Origin: Lachnospiraceae bacterium
GTDB lineage: Bacteria > Bacillota > Clostridia > Lachnospirales > Lachnospiraceae
Assembly (NCBI GenBank): GCA_017443065.1
Contig: JAFSPF010000113.1
Location: forward strand, 1-64,000
Direction of reading: 5' to 3'
DNA: 64,000 nucleotides
Positions 33,726-43,002 of this stretch are shown here, one piece after another. Position 1 is the stretch's first letter. The number at the start of each line of letters is the position of its first letter. Under the pieces are notes generated by a model that saw only the letters and a program-made list of their open reading frames with translations, had not been told where the DNA came from and did not search any database. The position numbers and the translations under genes are program-made.

Positions 33726-35102
33726 TTATTGCGTCAGTGCATCCTGCAATGCATCCAGTTCGGACTGGATATCACCGCTTTCCAGTGCCGCCTGTTCGGC
33801 ATTGATGACGCCCTGCTTCACCTGATCCCATTCCGCCATTGCGGTCGGATAGAACTGGCAGCCGCCGAGCACATCCAGCCATGCTTCGAAGGAAGGATCG
33901 GAAGCAACGAGCGCTTCCACGGCGGAGTTGACCGCCGGCAGGAAGCCTTCCATGCTGACCCAGCCGACATAGTTTTCCGGATCATAGAAGAACTCCAGGA
34001 ACTTGCCGATCGCTTCGTTGCGTGCGGCCTGGTCCGGTGCGCTGTCATCCTTGAAGGCCATGACGCGGTCCATGACACCGACGGAGGAAGAGGTCTTGCC
34101 TTCCGCTGCCGGGATATTGGCCGTTGCCATGTTGATCTCGCCGCCCTTGTCCGCGACGTAGGTCGGCAGCTGGTTCGGGGCGATCAGCATCGCCATCTTG
34201 CCGGCCGCAAACATATCCTGCAGGTCATAACGGGTCTGCGTGGCCGGGTTCGGGTTCGTGTAGCCATTATTGATCAGGCTGAGCGCGAATTCGATCGCTT
34301 CGACATTTTCATCACTGTTCACGGCCCAGTTGCCGTCAGCATCCACGAAGCCGCCGCCGTTGCCCCAGGTGTAATATGCGAAAGCCGCCTGGCCTTCGTC
34401 CGTTGTCATGTCAATACCCCAGGGATACACGTCGCCGCCGTAGAAGTCGATGATGGCCTGGCAGGCGTCCTCGAGCTCCGGCCAGGTCGTCGGCACTTCG
34501 ATGCCGACTTCGTCAAACATGTCCACGTTGTAGAACATCGCGCGGGCACTCGCTAAGTCCGGCACCGCCCAGACCGTGCCGTCGATCACGGACTGCTCGA
34601 TGAAGGACGGGAAGAAGTCATTGAAGAGTTCATCCGGGCAATAGTCCGAAACCGGCATCAGCAGACCTTCCGTCGCATAGTTTGCGAACACGTCGATGTT
34701 TAAGATGTCCGGTGCGTTGTTGTTTGCGATGCGCGTATCCACGACCGTGTACACGTCGTTCCAGGACACGACCTCCAGATTGAGCTTGATGCCCGGGTTT
34801 TCGGATTCAAACTTGTCCACAAAGTTGGTGCCGTTCATGCCGGAGCCCAAAAACCACTCATTGGTGTTCGGGCCGTACTGGCAGATGATGACGTCCAGCG
34901 TGATCTCTTCGCCGGCAGGCGCTTCCGCGGTCGATGCTTCCGCCGCAGCCGTGGAAGCTTCCGCAGCGGCCGTACTTGCTTCCGCAGCAGCCGTCGTGGC
35001 TTCCGCAGCGGCCGTCGAGGCCGTGCTGCCGGCATTTCCGCCGCAGGCTGCGAGCGATAACACCATCGCCCCCGTCAGTAACATGGAAACAATCTTTTTC
35101 AT
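33726..35102 (-). CDS. Extracellular sugar-binding lipoprotein of ABC transporter
   Basis: A 458-residue solute-binding protein, exported and lipid-anchored. The signal peptide MKKIVSMLLTGAMVLSLAAC has a lipobox ending at Cys20. Next comes a low-complexity linker (about 26-60) made of Ala-Ala-Glu-Ala/Ser-Thr units, then a type-1 solute-binding domain of the MalE-like cluster. ATG 35102 has AAAGGAGG upstream, which settles the start. First gene of the binding protein-MalF-MalG operon, with promoter at 35152-35180. The sugar is not identifiable; a galacto-N-biose or other host-glycan sugar is a guess from the kinase and epimerase nearby. Confidence 0.92.
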   Translation of the reverse strand: MKKIVSMLLTGAMVLSLAACGGNAGSTASTAAAEATTAAAEASTAAAEASTAAAEASTAEAPAGEEITLDVIICQYGPNTNEWFLGSGMNGTNFVDKFESENPGIKLNLEVVSWNDVYTVVDTRIANNNAPDILNIDVFANYATEGLLMPVSDYCPDELFNDFFPSFIEQSVIDGTVWAVPDLASARAMFYNVDMFDEVGIEVPTTWPELEDACQAIIDFYGGDVYPWGIDMTTDEGQAAFAYYTWGNGGGFVDADGNWAVNSDENVEAIEFALSLINNGYTNPNPATQTRYDLQDMFAAGKMAMLIAPNQLPTYVADKGGEINMATANIPAAEGKTSSSVGVMDRVMAFKDDSAPDQAARNEAIGKFLEFFYDPENYVGWVSMEGFLPAVNSAVEALVASDPSFEAWLDVLGGCQFYPTAMAEWDQVKQGVINAEQAALESGDIQSELDALQDALTQ

Positions 35103-35151
35103 TTTTTTCCTCCTTTTGTTCTTGAGAAAAACAGTTTCCCACAACAGTTAT

Positions 35152-35180
35152 ATTATAAGAAAAAAATGTTCTTTTTGCAA
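35152..35180 (-). promoter_or_regulatory. Promoter of the sugar ABC transporter operon
   Basis: Minus-strand TTGCAA (35180-35175), 17-bp spacer, TATAAT (35157-35152), 50 nt upstream of the binding-protein ATG. The hexamers and spacing are close to the sigma-A consensus. A palindrome at 35179-35195 overlaps the upstream edge of the -35. Confidence 0.7.
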
Positions 35181-35195
35181 ACATTTCGTATGTTT
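35179..35195. promoter_or_regulatory. Palindrome AAACAT-N5-ATGTTT, candidate operator between divergent genes
   Basis: Two perfect 6-bp arms with a 5-bp spacer abut the -35 of the transporter promoter and lie 57 nt upstream of the phosphohexomutase ATG. The 6-5-6 geometry is the same as that of the palindrome upstream of galE, although the sequence differs. A repressor bound here could control both directions. A second short inverted repeat AGTAT-GAT-ATACT (35200-35212) covers a possible -10 (TATACT) of the mutase gene. Confidence 0.45.
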
Positions 35196-35251
35196 TGATA
35201 GTATGATATACTTATAAAGAATATCAGCTTTTCAAGGCTCGGAGGTGTCTC

Positions 35252-36673
35252 ATGATACAGTTCGGAACAGGCGGATGGCGCGCCGAAATCGGCAGGGATT
35301 TTTACTATGACAATATCTGTAAGGTCGCCGCGGGCATCGCACGGATGATGCGGGAAGACGGCTGTACGGACAAGCCCTTCGTGATCGGCTATGACAGACG
35401 TTTTCTCTCGCAGGACGCCGCCAAATGGGTGGCGGAGGTGCTGGCCGCGGAGGGCATCACGGTCTGGTTCATGCCGCGCAGCGTCCCGACGCCGCTGGTG
35501 ATGTATCTCGTGCAGAAGCACGACCTGCACTTCGGCGCGGAGGTCACGGCCTCCCACAACCCGCCGCGTTACAACGGCATCAAGCTCTTTGTCCGCGAGG
35601 GACGCGACGCACCGCTGGAGGTGACGGAGCGCCTGGAAAAACTCATCGCGGAGATTTCGGACGCGGGAAAAGAGATTCCCTCCGTTCCCTTTGAGGAGGC
35701 GACGGCGGACGGACGCATCGTGATGATGAAGGCGCCCTTCAATGATTTCATCGATCACATCCTTTCCGTGCTGGATCTTCCGGCGATCCGGGAAGCCGCG
35801 CCGCGCATCCTCTTTGATTCCATGCACGGCTCTTCCACTTATCCGCTCACGGTCATCCTCAACACCGCGCGCTGCACGGTGGACCAGATTCATGCAAATA
35901 AGGACGCGTACTTCGGCGGCCTGATGCCCGCACCCTCGGAGGAAACGCTGGACGAGCTGCGCACGCGCGTGATTTACGACGGCTATGATCTCGGCATTGC
36001 CGTGGACGGTGACGGCGACCGTCTCGGCGTGATCGATGCGGACGGCAACTACATCAGCGCGAATGACATCCTCGTGCTGCTCTACTGGTACCTGCATGAG
36101 GTGAAGGGCTGGAAGGGGCCGGTGGTGCGTAACCTCTCGACGACACACAAGCTGGACGCGCTCGCCGCTTCCTTCGGCGAACAGTGTTACGAAGTGCCGG
36201 TCGGCTTCAAGTACATCTCCTCCAAGATCGATGAGGTGGACGCGGTGCTCGGCGGCGAATCCTCCGGCGGCTTAACCGTGCGCGGTCATATCCACGGCAA
36301 GGACAGCGTCTATGCCGCGGCGCTCTTCATCGAAATGATGTGCAAGACCGGCATGACGCCGGGCGCTTTGCTGAAAAAGATCGGGGCGGAATTCGGCGAT
36401 TACTATATGCTCAAGGACAACTTCGCCTTCCCCGCGGCCATGCGCGAGTCCCTCATGCATACGCTGATGGAGGAAAAGAAGATTCCGGACTTCGGAAAGG
36501 AACCGTCACGCGTCTCCTACATGGACGGCTGCAAGGTGTATTTCGACGATGATTCCTCCGTCACCTGCCGCTTCTCCGGCACGGAGCCTTTGCTGCGCAT
36601 CTTCGCGGAAGGCCGCACGGAGGAAGAAGCGCAATCCTACATTGATGCCTGGAAATCACTGTTGGGGATTTAA
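35252..36673 (+). CDS. Alpha-D-phosphohexomutase (phosphoglucomutase/phosphomannomutase family)
   Basis: A 473-residue cytoplasmic enzyme moving phosphate between C1 and C6 of hexoses. The phosphoserine loop is TASHNPPRYNG (Ser about 97), the metal loop DGDGDR and the sugar loop GGESSGG are present, as is the C-terminal RFSGTEP. It is distinct from the glmM at 10-11.5 kb. Divergent from the sugar ABC transporter, it probably channels the imported sugar 1-phosphate into glycolysis. ATG follows CGGAGG. The last 18 nt overlap the end of the convergent surface-protein gene. Confidence 0.9.
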   Translation: MIQFGTGGWRAEIGRDFYYDNICKVAAGIARMMREDGCTDKPFVIGYDRRFLSQDAAKWVAEVLAAEGITVWFMPRSVPTPLVMYLVQKHDLHFGAEVTASHNPPRYNGIKLFVREGRDAPLEVTERLEKLIAEISDAGKEIPSVPFEEATADGRIVMMKAPFNDFIDHILSVLDLPAIREAAPRILFDSMHGSSTYPLTVILNTARCTVDQIHANKDAYFGGLMPAPSEETLDELRTRVIYDGYDLGIAVDGDGDRLGVIDADGNYISANDILVLLYWYLHEVKGWKGPVVRNLSTTHKLDALAASFGEQCYEVPVGFKYISSKIDEVDAVLGGESSGGLTVRGHIHGKDSVYAAALFIEMMCKTGMTPGALLKKIGAEFGDYYMLKDNFAFPAAMRESLMHTLMEEKKIPDFGKEPSRVSYMDGCKVYFDDDSSVTCRFSGTEPLLRIFAEGRTEEEAQSYIDAWKSLLGI

Positions 36674-39600
36674 ACGTCTTTTTTTCGGGATTGAAAGCAG
36701 CACCTCGACCGTTCCGGAGAATACCAGAAGCAGCACAAAGATGACACGGTACATGTCCGCACTGCCCGTGCGCGGCATGTTGTTGGCATTGGAGGTGGCG
36801 CCCGTGCCGGCGTCGCCGGAGGTGCCGGTGCCTGCGCCGCTTGTGCCGGTCCCGCTGTCGGCGGTTGTATTGCCCGTAGCCGAATCCGTGGCCGAAGTGG
36901 TCGAAGAATCGGTCGTCGTTGTGCCGGTGTTGCCGCTTGTGCCGGTTCCGCTGCCGGAGGATGTGTTGGAGTTGCTGTTGCCGGAGGAGGTCGTGGAGGA
37001 GGCGGTATTGTTTGCCGCCAGCGGCTCAAACACCGCCAGAACATGCGTAGCGCCCTGCGGGAGCGGAATGGAAAGGTCCGTTCCGAGCGAGGCACCGCTG
37101 CCGTCCTGCCATCCGACAAAGCGGGCACCGTCATTCGCGGAGGCCACGAGCACCGGGCCGTTCGTGGACGGGATCTCTGTCACGTTGCCGGGACCGCGCG
37201 CACCGATGATCACGCCGGACGTGCCGCTGCCGCCGCCGGAACCGCCGCCGGAGGTTCCGCTTTCTTCATACAGCAGCGCATATTCACTGAAATGATCCGC
37301 GGTAAACTCCACATACTGCTTCCCGTCACTGCCCGTCACATAGGAACATTGAAAAGCATTATCCAGCGCTGTTTTTGCGCCGTTTTCCCTGACAAATCTG
37401 ACCTCTCCTTTGCTGCGGTCAAAAGCTGCGGGAATCTCCATACGGATGGTATACTCACCGTCCCAGTTTTTCCGCTGTTCTCCGGCCTCGTCGCTCGATG
37501 TGTAAATATCGTAGTATCTGCGCAGATCATCCAGCGTTTTCAATGTATTATCATTACTGATAAACCCGGGTAATCTCTCAGGCTTCGTGCCTGCCGGAGC
37601 TGTTGAAAGAGTTGACAATTCCCGGATCTGGAGATAGATATCTTCTGTCAATACGCCACCTCCCGCGGGCTCGAAACGCGCAGTCGTATTCATATTGCTG
37701 CGATTATCCTTCACACGGAATTCAAATTGCTGCACAACCGGCGCGGAACTCATCACCAGCGCGTATTCCGTCGCAAGATCATCGGATGGCACGGAAAAAG
37801 TCACGCCCTGAATATAGCCTTCCGTTCCAACCGTTGCGGGCGTTCCGCCGATGAGCGTTGCAGTTGTCGCGCCGGTAGCGGTGTCATAGGCATAAATCTG
37901 CGGCGTTTTTCCCGAATACATGGCATCCCCGGGCAGCGCCATCGTGATACTCACTTTGCCGAGTTCATCCGCATCTCCCGTAACGTTTCCATTGATGTCC
38001 GCTATTTTGATTGTGAAGTAACTGATAAAATCCGTCGACTCGACGCCGTTCGTCGCGGCAAGTTGTGTTGGAAACGCATTGTTCACCGCCGTACTCTCTC
38101 CGCGCTCCAGGTAAAGATACAGATCACCTTGATACGGATTGTCTTCCGGCGTGGCAGTGGTCTCCTTTCGATTGGAGGCATCCTTTCTGTCATCCGTATA
38201 TGTTGTTTCACCGGCATTGGTGTATTGCGTTTTCAGTCTGTACGGCGATGTTACATTGACGGTGACCATCCTGCTGTGACCCGCGCTGTCTGTCGCGGTC
38301 ACATACGTGAAGCCGGGTTTGACACCCGTCACCGTTGCCTTCGCGGTGGTCACATTCGCCGCACTCGTGACAGCGGCTTCTCCCGTCACCATTGCAATGC
38401 CGGTATCATTGGACTCCCATGTAATGGTCTTGTCCGTGGCATCATAAGGTTCGATTGTTGCAACAATCTCTCCCGGTGTTCCCATGCTCACTTCGAGCGC
38501 AGCCGGATTCACCGTCAGAGCCGTGACCGGCACGCTGGTCTTTACCACCGTCACGTTCAGCGGATCCGAGGAGATCTCATTGCCAGTCGTCAGTGTGGAT
38601 GAGAGTGCCGCATCGATGGCCGCTGTTGCGGTCACGGCAGCATTTCCCTCGGCTACACCCTCCGCCATCACAAGCGCTGTGCCGTCGTTATTGACAGTCA
38701 CGGTGGCCGTGTCTCCGGTGGAGGAGGCACCGCTGCCGGTGAACTTCACCTTCGTCGCATCACTTGTTGACAGCGTTACTTCGCGCGTCGTCGCGTCCGC
38801 GGGAGTGATTTTGATCTGCAGTGTTCTTGTATCACCGGGCTCCAGATTCAACAGGCTGTCTTCGCAGCTGACCTCTATCGTTTTCACATCATGGGAACGA
38901 ACGAGGGTGAGCGACTCATCTTCATTGACGTTTTCCTCTGCCGTTCCGCGCGTCGGCAGGGAGGTGTAATACGGCCCGCCGGCCGTTCCCCCTTTCTTAA
39001 ATTCTGCAGGAAGCGGGATGTCAACCGTTGTCGTGCCCGAAGTGACGGGTGCGGGAATATTGATCGGTGTTTTGATGCTTTGAAGCGCATCGCAGCCTTT
39101 AAACATCTCCGCTGCGTTCTCCGTTGTAATATTGGAAAAATCAGCGGTGGAAAGATCGACTTCTTCCAGTGCTCCGCAGCCATTAAACATTCCTTTTACA
39201 TTTGTCGGCTTGAAATCATACAGCCCGCTCAGATCCGCACGCTTCAGTTCGACGCAACCCTCAAACATACTCTCCGCTTCCTGATCGCTTAGTATTGAAA
39301 CGATTGCGGAACTGGGGCCGGGAACAAAGATTACCTCCCTCAGTTTGATGCAGTTCCGGAACATTTTAGTAAGGGCAGTTTCCGTTATTACAATCTGATT
39401 GGCAGACACGCACTCAAACGTAACCTTTTCTATTATCTCACTTGCATCAAAAAAACCATTTTCACCTGCCGCAGGGTCAATTCTGACAGTATTACTGCTC
39501 GGTCCTTCATTGGTGATCGTAATCTCGGTAATACCCTCCAGATCAGCCTCAGCCTTTCTGTACGAACGCAATGTATTCTCTTCGATTACGTCAAAGTTGA

Positions 39601-39811
39601 TATACCGCTTCCAGTCACTTGCAACAGCAGCCCTTGACGGCAGCGGAATGGACGCCACGAGAACAGCGAGAATCAAAGAAAGCACGCCAAAGATGCGCAG
39701 CTTCACCTGATACGGTTTCATCCTGCGGCTTTTGCGCGCGCTTGTATTACCTTGTTGTTTATGGGATCTCACTCCGCTGTTTTTCCCCGTTTGCTTCGTT
39801 CCCACAGACAC
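36656..39811 (-). CDS. Large cell-wall-anchored surface protein (DUF285/BspA-like repeats, bacterial Ig-like domains, MPRTG sorting signal)
   Basis: A secreted protein of up to 1051 residues. A basic N-terminus leads to a signal peptide (about 36-62, ending SRAAVA). Residues about 90-280 hold repeats with MFxGCxxLxxxDLS, as in BspA/DUF285 proteins. Two Ig-like (Big2-type) domains follow (about 305-415 and 420-520). Further on are a beta-rich part, a Gly/Ser linker (about 855-875), an InlB-B-like segment with VGWQDG, and a Thr/Ser/Gly stalk (about 930-1005). MPRTG (1012-1016), a hydrophobic helix and KKRR make a sortase signal with Met instead of Leu. Such proteins act as adhesins. The frame opens at GTG 39811; ATG 39721 (residue 31) is an alternative and neither has a strong ribosome-binding site. 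Confidence 0.8.
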   Translation of the reverse strand: MSVGTKQTGKNSGVRSHKQQGNTSARKSRRMKPYQVKLRIFGVLSLILAVLVASIPLPSRAAVASDWKRYINFDVIEENTLRSYRKAEADLEGITEITITNEGPSSNTVRIDPAAGENGFFDASEIIEKVTFECVSANQIVITETALTKMFRNCIKLREVIFVPGPSSAIVSILSDQEAESMFEGCVELKRADLSGLYDFKPTNVKGMFNGCGALEEVDLSTADFSNITTENAAEMFKGCDALQSIKTPINIPAPVTSGTTTVDIPLPAEFKKGGTAGGPYYTSLPTRGTAEENVNEDESLTLVRSHDVKTIEVSCEDSLLNLEPGDTRTLQIKITPADATTREVTLSTSDATKVKFTGSGASSTGDTATVTVNNDGTALVMAEGVAEGNAAVTATAAIDAALSSTLTTGNEISSDPLNVTVVKTSVPVTALTVNPAALEVSMGTPGEIVATIEPYDATDKTITWESNDTGIAMVTGEAAVTSAANVTTAKATVTGVKPGFTYVTATDSAGHSRMVTVNVTSPYRLKTQYTNAGETTYTDDRKDASNRKETTATPEDNPYQGDLYLYLERGESTAVNNAFPTQLAATNGVESTDFISYFTIKIADINGNVTGDADELGKVSITMALPGDAMYSGKTPQIYAYDTATGATTATLIGGTPATVGTEGYIQGVTFSVPSDDLATEYALVMSSAPVVQQFEFRVKDNRSNMNTTARFEPAGGGVLTEDIYLQIRELSTLSTAPAGTKPERLPGFISNDNTLKTLDDLRRYYDIYTSSDEAGEQRKNWDGEYTIRMEIPAAFDRSKGEVRFVRENGAKTALDNAFQCSYVTGSDGKQYVEFTADHFSEYALLYEESGTSGGGSGGGSGTSGVIIGARGPGNVTEIPSTNGPVLVASANDGARFVGWQDGSGASLGTDLSIPLPQGATHVLAVFEPLAANNTASSTTSSGNSNSNTSSGSGTGTSGNTGTTTTDSSTTSATDSATGNTTADSGTGTSGAGTGTSGDAGTGATSNANNMPRTGSADMYRVIFVLLLVFSGTVEVLLSIPKKRRLNPQQ

Positions 39812-39817
39812 GCGTCG

Positions 39818-39853
39818 TCATGCACACGGATGTCCCCACATCCGTGTGCATGA
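39818..39853 (-). other. Perfect 16-bp hairpin in the surface-protein leader
   Basis: Arms 39818-39833 and 39838-39853 are fully complementary around a CCCC (minus strand GGGG) loop. On the minus strand it lies immediately before the open frame of the surface protein and contains an ATG in another frame. No T-run follows, so it is not an intrinsic terminator; it could hide a ribosome-binding site, stabilise the mRNA or be a protein-binding site. Confidence 0.6.
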
Positions 39854-40006
39854 CCCTTTGTTTCTCACTCACTCCCCGACTACCCCTTGTCGGACTGCAA
39901 AGATTCCCTGCCGAAAAGGAGCAAAAGGCGTCGTTGCAGACCGATACCGGTTTAGTCAAATCTCTCTCCGGCCACAAAACACAATATCTTGTAACCGTTC
40001 TTTGAC

Positions 40007-40012
40007 ATTATA
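40007..40012 (-). promoter_or_regulatory. Extended -10 promoter for the surface-protein gene
   Basis: TATAAT on the minus strand, preceded by TGG (extended -10 form TGn). The region 17 bp upstream (GCATTT) is a poor -35, which is common for extended -10 promoters. Confidence 0.5.
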
Positions 40013-40114
40013 CCACAGGTGATCGGGAAAATGCTACTAAAATATACGAAATTATAGAAATAATTTGACGGTTGACTGGTCCGGTCGGTTCAAATAACAC
40101 ACATTACCCTTATT

Positions 40115-40723
40115 TTACCGGCTTTTTTCGTACCTTGCCCGCATTTTCGGGCCGATATCGCCTGATTTGTAATGCGCATAGCAGAGGGAAATATAGGCAT
40201 CATTGCCGCCGAGCATCACCTGCTCCCCCTCACGGACCACATTGCCCTCGCTGTCAATCCGGGCGTTACAGTTCGCACCGTTGCCGCACCAGCAGACGGT
40301 TTTCAGTTCCTGTACCACGTCCGCGATCGCGGCCAGCTCCAGGGACGCCGGGAAGGGCTGCAGCAGAAAATCCGTTTTCAGACCATAGCAGATCACCGGC
40401 AGCTCCATGTCATGCACCACGGCATACATCTGCGGGATCAGCTTCGGATCACAGAGCTGCACCTCATCGACCACCACGGCATCATAGCCCGCAAGAAGCT
40501 TCTTCGTCTCCTCGATATCCTCCTTGAAATAATCCTCAAAGAATTCGCACTCCCGCTCCAGGCCGATGCGGGAGCGGATGGTTTTCTCCCCGTCCCTTGA
40601 CTCGATCCTGGGCTTTAAGACCAGCGGCTTCAATCCCTTCTCCTCATAATTGAACGCCACCATCAGTGCATTTGCCGTTTTGGAGCTGCCCATCGCGCCG
40701 AAGCGAAAATATAATCTGGCCAT
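40115..40723 (-). CDS. tdk: Thymidine kinase
   Basis: A 202-residue type II thymidine kinase that salvages thymidine to dTMP. The P-loop is GAMGSSKT (9-16), the DEVQLCDP segment is the Walker B/catalytic region, and a structural zinc site is formed by Cys residues in VCWCGNGANC and the late CYAHY. Length is normal (about 190-210). AGGAGGA precedes ATG 40723, 15 nt after the uvrB stop, so it is likely translated from the uvrB transcript. Confidence 0.93.
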   Translation of the reverse strand: MARLYFRFGAMGSSKTANALMVAFNYEEKGLKPLVLKPRIESRDGEKTIRSRIGLERECEFFEDYFKEDIEETKKLLAGYDAVVVDEVQLCDPKLIPQMYAVVHDMELPVICYGLKTDFLLQPFPASLELAAIADVVQELKTVCWCGNGANCNARIDSEGNVVREGEQVMLGGNDAYISLCYAHYKSGDIGPKMRARYEKSR

Positions 40724-40738
40724 GTGATCGTCCTCCTG

Positions 40739-42757
40739 TCACCTTTTCTTCTTTCTCTGCGGACGCGCCTTGCCGCCCGTCATTTTCTCGTATTCCACCT
40801 TCAGCTCGATCATTTGGTCACGCAGCATGGCGGCGGATTCGAAATCGAGATCCGTGGCTGCGCGACGCATCTTCTTTTCGACCTCCGCGATGAGCTTTTC
40901 GAGCTCCGCCCTGTCCATGGACTCCGGGTCTTTTTCGAACTTCGCCTGCTCCTTCGTGACCTTTTTGGTGATGGAGATCAGGTCGCGCACGGCCTTTTTG
41001 ATCGTCTGCGGCGTGATGCCGTTTTCCTCATTATACTTTTGCTGGATGGCGCGGCGGCGGTTCGTCTCGTCGATCGCCTTTTGCATGGAATCCGTCATCG
41101 TATCCGCGTACATCACGACATGTCCCTCGCTGTTACGCGCGGCGCGGCCGATCGTCTGGATCAGCGAGGTTTCGGAACGCAGGAAGCCTTCCTTGTCCGC
41201 ATCGATGATGGCCACCAGCGCCACCTCCGGGATGTCCAGACCCTCGCGCAGCAGATTGATGCCGACGAGCACGTCAAAGACATCGAGGCGCATGTCCCTG
41301 ATGATCTCCGCGCGCTCCAGGGTGTCGATATCGGAATGCAGGTATTTCACGCGGATGCCGGCTTCGGTTAAATAATCCGTCAGGTCCTCCGCCATGCGCT
41401 TCGTCAGCGTCGTGACCAGAATCTTGTTGCCGGCCTTTGTGGTCTTTTTGATCTCGGCAATCAGATCATCGATCTGTCCCTTCACCGGACGCACGTCCAC
41501 CTCCGGATCCACAAGACCCGTCGGGCGGATCACCTGCTCCGTGCGCAGGAGCTCATGCTCCTCCTCGTATTTGCCGGGCGTCGCCGAGCAAAAGAGCATC
41601 TGGTCGATGTGCGTCTCGAACTCACCGAAGTTTAAGGGACGGTTGTCCAACGCGGAGGGCATGCGGAAGCCGTAATCCACCAGCTGCTGCTTTCTGGAAC
41701 GGTCGCCGTTATACATGCCGCCGACCTGCGGGATCGTCATATGCGATTCGTCGATGATCATCAGGAAATCATCCGGGAAGAAATTCAGCAGCGTCAGCGG
41801 CGGATCGCCCGGCGCGCGGAATTCCAGATGGCGGGAATAGTTTTCGATGCCGGAGCAGAAGCCGGTTTCCCGCATCATCTCCACGTCGAAGTTCGTGCGC
41901 TCCGCGATACGCTGCGCCTCGATCAGCTTGTCCTCCTTTTTGAAGAAGGTGACGCGCTCCTTCAGCTCCGCCTCGATGTTGTCACAGGCAAGGTTGATCT
42001 TGTCCTGCGCGACGACATAGTGCGAGGCCGGCCAGATCATCACGTGGGACAGCTCCGAATGCAGCTTTTCCGTCAGCGGCTCCACCTGACAGATGCGGTC
42101 GATCTCATCCCCGAAGAATTCCACGCGCAGCATGAACTCGCTCCCCTGCGCCGGGAAGATTTCCACCGTGTCCCCGCGCACGCGGAAGTTCGTGCGCTCC
42201 AACACCATGTCATTGCGCGTGTACTGGATGGCGATAAGATCCCGGATCAGATCGTCGCGGGAAATCTGCTGCCCCGGACGTAAGGAGATCGACATGCCCT
42301 TGAATTCGTCGGGACTGCCCAGACCGTAGATGCAGGAGACGCTTGCCACGACCACCACATCCCTGCGTTCCGCCAAAGACGCCGTCGCGGAGAGTCTTAG
42401 TTTATCGATCTCTTCATTGACGGCGGAATCCTTGGCGATATAGGTATCCGTCGAAGGCACGTAGGCCTCCGGCTGATAATAATCATAATAGGATACAAAA
42501 TACTCCACCGCGTTCTCCGGGAAGAACTCCTTGAATTCGGAGTAGAGCTGGCTTGCCAGTGTCTTGTTATGCGCGATGACAAGCGTCGGCTTGTTCAGCG
42601 CCTGGATGACATTTGCCATCGTAAAGGTCTTGCCGGAACCCGTCACGCCAAGCAGGGTCTGAAACTGATTGCCTTTCTTAAACCCGTCAACCAGTGCCTT
42701 GATCGCCTGCGGCTGGTCGCCGGTGGGTTTGTAATCGGAACGTAGTTTGAAGTCCAT
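40739..42757 (-). CDS. uvrB: Excinuclease ABC subunit UvrB
   Basis: A 672-residue helicase-like damage-verification subunit of nucleotide excision repair. Walker A is GVTGSGKT (about 37-44), the beta-hairpin region [10 protein letters not shown] (about 90-99) and helicase motif VI (QTIGRAARN) are intact, and the C-terminal UVR domain for UvrC binding ends the protein (about 625-660). Two adjacent ATGs (42760, 42757) are possible; [10 protein letters not shown] fits the family. The first 90 codons are duplicated in diverged form at 45051-45320, on the other side of an AT-rich ABC transporter module, so the 5' part of this gene may have been replaced by recombination. It looks functional. Confidence 0.96.
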   Translation of the reverse strand: MDFKLRSDYKPTGDQPQAIKALVDGFKKGNQFQTLLGVTGSGKTFTMANVIQALNKPTLVIAHNKTLASQLYSEFKEFFPENAVEYFVSYYDYYQPEAYVPSTDTYIAKDSAVNEEIDKLRLSATASLAERRDVVVVASVSCIYGLGSPDEFKGMSISLRPGQQISRDDLIRDLIAIQYTRNDMVLERTNFRVRGDTVEIFPAQGSEFMLRVEFFGDEIDRICQVEPLTEKLHSELSHVMIWPASHYVVAQDKINLACDNIEAELKERVTFFKKEDKLIEAQRIAERTNFDVEMMRETGFCSGIENYSRHLEFRAPGDPPLTLLNFFPDDFLMIIDESHMTIPQVGGMYNGDRSRKQQLVDYGFRMPSALDNRPLNFGEFETHIDQMLFCSATPGKYEEEHELLRTEQVIRPTGLVDPEVDVRPVKGQIDDLIAEIKKTTKAGNKILVTTLTKRMAEDLTDYLTEAGIRVKYLHSDIDTLERAEIIRDMRLDVFDVLVGINLLREGLDIPEVALVAIIDADKEGFLRSETSLIQTIGRAARNSEGHVVMYADTMTDSMQKAIDETNRRRAIQQKYNEENGITPQTIKKAVRDLISITKKVTKEQAKFEKDPESMDRAELEKLIAEVEKKMRRAATDLDFESAAMLRDQMIELKVEYEKMTGGKARPQRKKKR

Positions 42758-42840
42758 CATGTTTTTTCCTTTTTGCGTAAACCCATTTTACCAACAAAAA
42801 AAGGAAAAGTATATAGATGATTGTTCAGTGATATGTCGTT

Positions 42841-43002
42841 TTAAGGGAAGAAATCCTCTGTTTCCGGAACCAGCCCTTCCTCAGATGTATCAATGATCTC
42901 GGATTCCTCTTCTTCCATCAGTTCGTCGATGAACGGCTGTAATTCATCAACACAGTCCGCGATGATGCTGCGCTTATCACCATATACGTCTATAGTGTAG
43001 CA
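42841..43002 (-). pseudogene. Orphan 3' coding remnant between uvrB and the ABC permease gene
   Basis: One minus-strand frame stays open from 43002 to a TAA at 42841 and reads like a true acidic C-terminus, with segments such as GDKRSIIADCVDELQPF and MEEEESEI. It has no usable start codon upstream and overlaps the permease end in another frame. Its composition is richer in GC than the permease. The simplest reading is the 3' end of a gene whose 5' part was lost when the AT-rich module arrived. The family is not recognised. Confidence 0.4.

Larger units (their letters stand above)
39812..40114 (-). other. Long leader of the surface-protein gene and tdk 3' flank
   Basis: No gene is convincing in this 303-nt gap. 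On the minus strand an extended -10 promoter (TGG-TATAAT, 40012-40007) would start a transcript with a leader of about 190 nt. Near its end is a perfect 16-bp hairpin with a CCCC loop (39818-39853), only 6 nt before the GTG at 39811. The leader also contains a small hairpin CCGAC/GTCGG (about 39876-39895). It matches no riboswitch class I recognise. The part 40020-40114 is AT-rich and follows the tdk stop; a weak stem near 40067-40085 is the only structure. Confidence 0.5.

Noticed and set aside
34921..35035. Short tandem repeats suspected to be a microsatellite or CRISPR-like array
   Set aside because: They encode the Ala-Ala-Glu/Ser-Thr linker of the sugar-binding lipoprotein in frame; no spacers are present.
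39818..39853. The perfect hairpin considered as a transcription terminator
   Set aside because: No T-run follows on either strand, and it lies inside the presumed leader of the surface-protein gene.
40002..40007. TTGACA on the plus strand as a promoter
   Set aside because: No -10 hexamer stands at a proper distance and no plus-strand gene follows; it overlaps the better minus-strand TATAAT.
40739..42757. The intact uvrB considered as interrupted by the neighbouring duplicate
   Set aside because: The gene is open and full length with all motifs; only the second copy is truncated.
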